A DNA stretch of 64,000 nucleotides from Novosphingobium barchaimii LL02. Its GTDB lineage: Bacteria > Pseudomonadota > Alphaproteobacteria > Sphingomonadales > Sphingomonadaceae. Numbering within the stretch: the first letter of the stretch is position 1; every line of letters begins with the position of its first letter. The translations under genes and the position numbers were made by a program. The stretch is taken from assembly GCF_001046635.1 (NCBI RefSeq), contig NZ_KQ130455.1:186001-250000 (forward strand), read 5' to 3'. This document shows, piece by piece, positions 63,933 through 64,000 of the stretch. Under the pieces are notes generated by a model, which did not search any database, had not been told where the DNA came from, and worked only from the letters and a program-made list of their open reading frames with translations.

Positions 63933-64000
63933 ATGCCACTGGCAACCGCACAATCGCTTGGCTGGAACCTCTCCCGGACACTGATGACGGTCATCGTCCT
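63933..64000 (+). CDS. Start of an unrecognised gene, cut by the window edge
   Basis: ATG 63933 is preceded by AGGAG at good spacing. The visible 22 residues read MPLATAQSLGWNLSRTLMTV and continue past the edge. No family can be recognised from this. Confidence 0.5.
   Translation, partial: MPLATAQSLGWNLSRTLMTVIV

Overview
This window is chromosomal DNA of a GC-rich alphaproteobacterium, most likely a sphingomonad (Sphingomonadaceae, Novosphingobium-like). That placement rests on overall gene content and style: class I PHA synthase with phasin, hemC-hemD followed by a Mic60-like protein, rpmH-rnpA-yidD-yidC-engB, sphingomonad-type lipoproteins, and promoters resembling those of the alphaproteobacterial general stress sigma factor EcfG. 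No 16S rRNA is present, so the genus is inference.

Layout. 0-5 kb: truncated AlaC-type aminotransferase, divergent phaC, a phasin with a long Lys/Ala/Pro-rich N-terminus, clpS. 5-10.5 kb: lptF-lptG, a fatty acid desaturase, a GNAT-like protein and a remnant of a minimal nucleotidyltransferase. 10.5-13.5 kb (minus strand): NUDIX, pgl, dps, a GDT1-like membrane protein and a HAD phosphatase. 13.8-18.1 kb: trehalose operon otsB-GH15-otsA behind an EcfG-type promoter. 18.3-25.9 kb: PilZ-like protein, lipB with a lipoprotein, phospholipid methyltransferase-like protein, arsC, an orphan [2Fe-2S] subunit, a TonB receptor, an FAH-family hydrolase and yqgE. 25.9-28.5 kb: hemC-hemD-Mic60-like operon, divergent from tsaD-gpsA-flippase (28.5-32.1 kb). 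32.1-38.9 kb: OmpA-like protein, a 30-residue membrane peptide, an HhH protein, a LuxR solo, uvrB, a DUF3617 lipoprotein and an alpha/beta hydrolase.

38.9-41.95 kb is the clear accessory segment. Six short minus-strand genes, at least one an Imm53-type immunity protein, lie directly downstream of comM. They are separated by related intergenic repeats whose better-preserved copies are bounded by ATGTCYGC and GCGGACAT. No toxin gene is present, so it reads as an orphan immunity-gene array built from gene-plus-repeat modules. This is the best candidate for an under-described system here.

43.6-63.2 kb returns to core genes: the rpmH-rnpA-yidD-yidC-engB cluster, a NUDIX-DUF47 fusion next to a Pit phosphate transporter, GST, S1/P1 nuclease, DMT exporter, SDR, NupC, a queuosine-precursor transporter, argB, yggT-folD, marC, ynfA, a Lon-N domain protein and a CnoX-like thioredoxin. 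At 63.4 kb a tRNA-Gly(GCC) is followed by sequence of different character and the first codons of an unrecognised gene, suggesting an integrated element that continues past the window.
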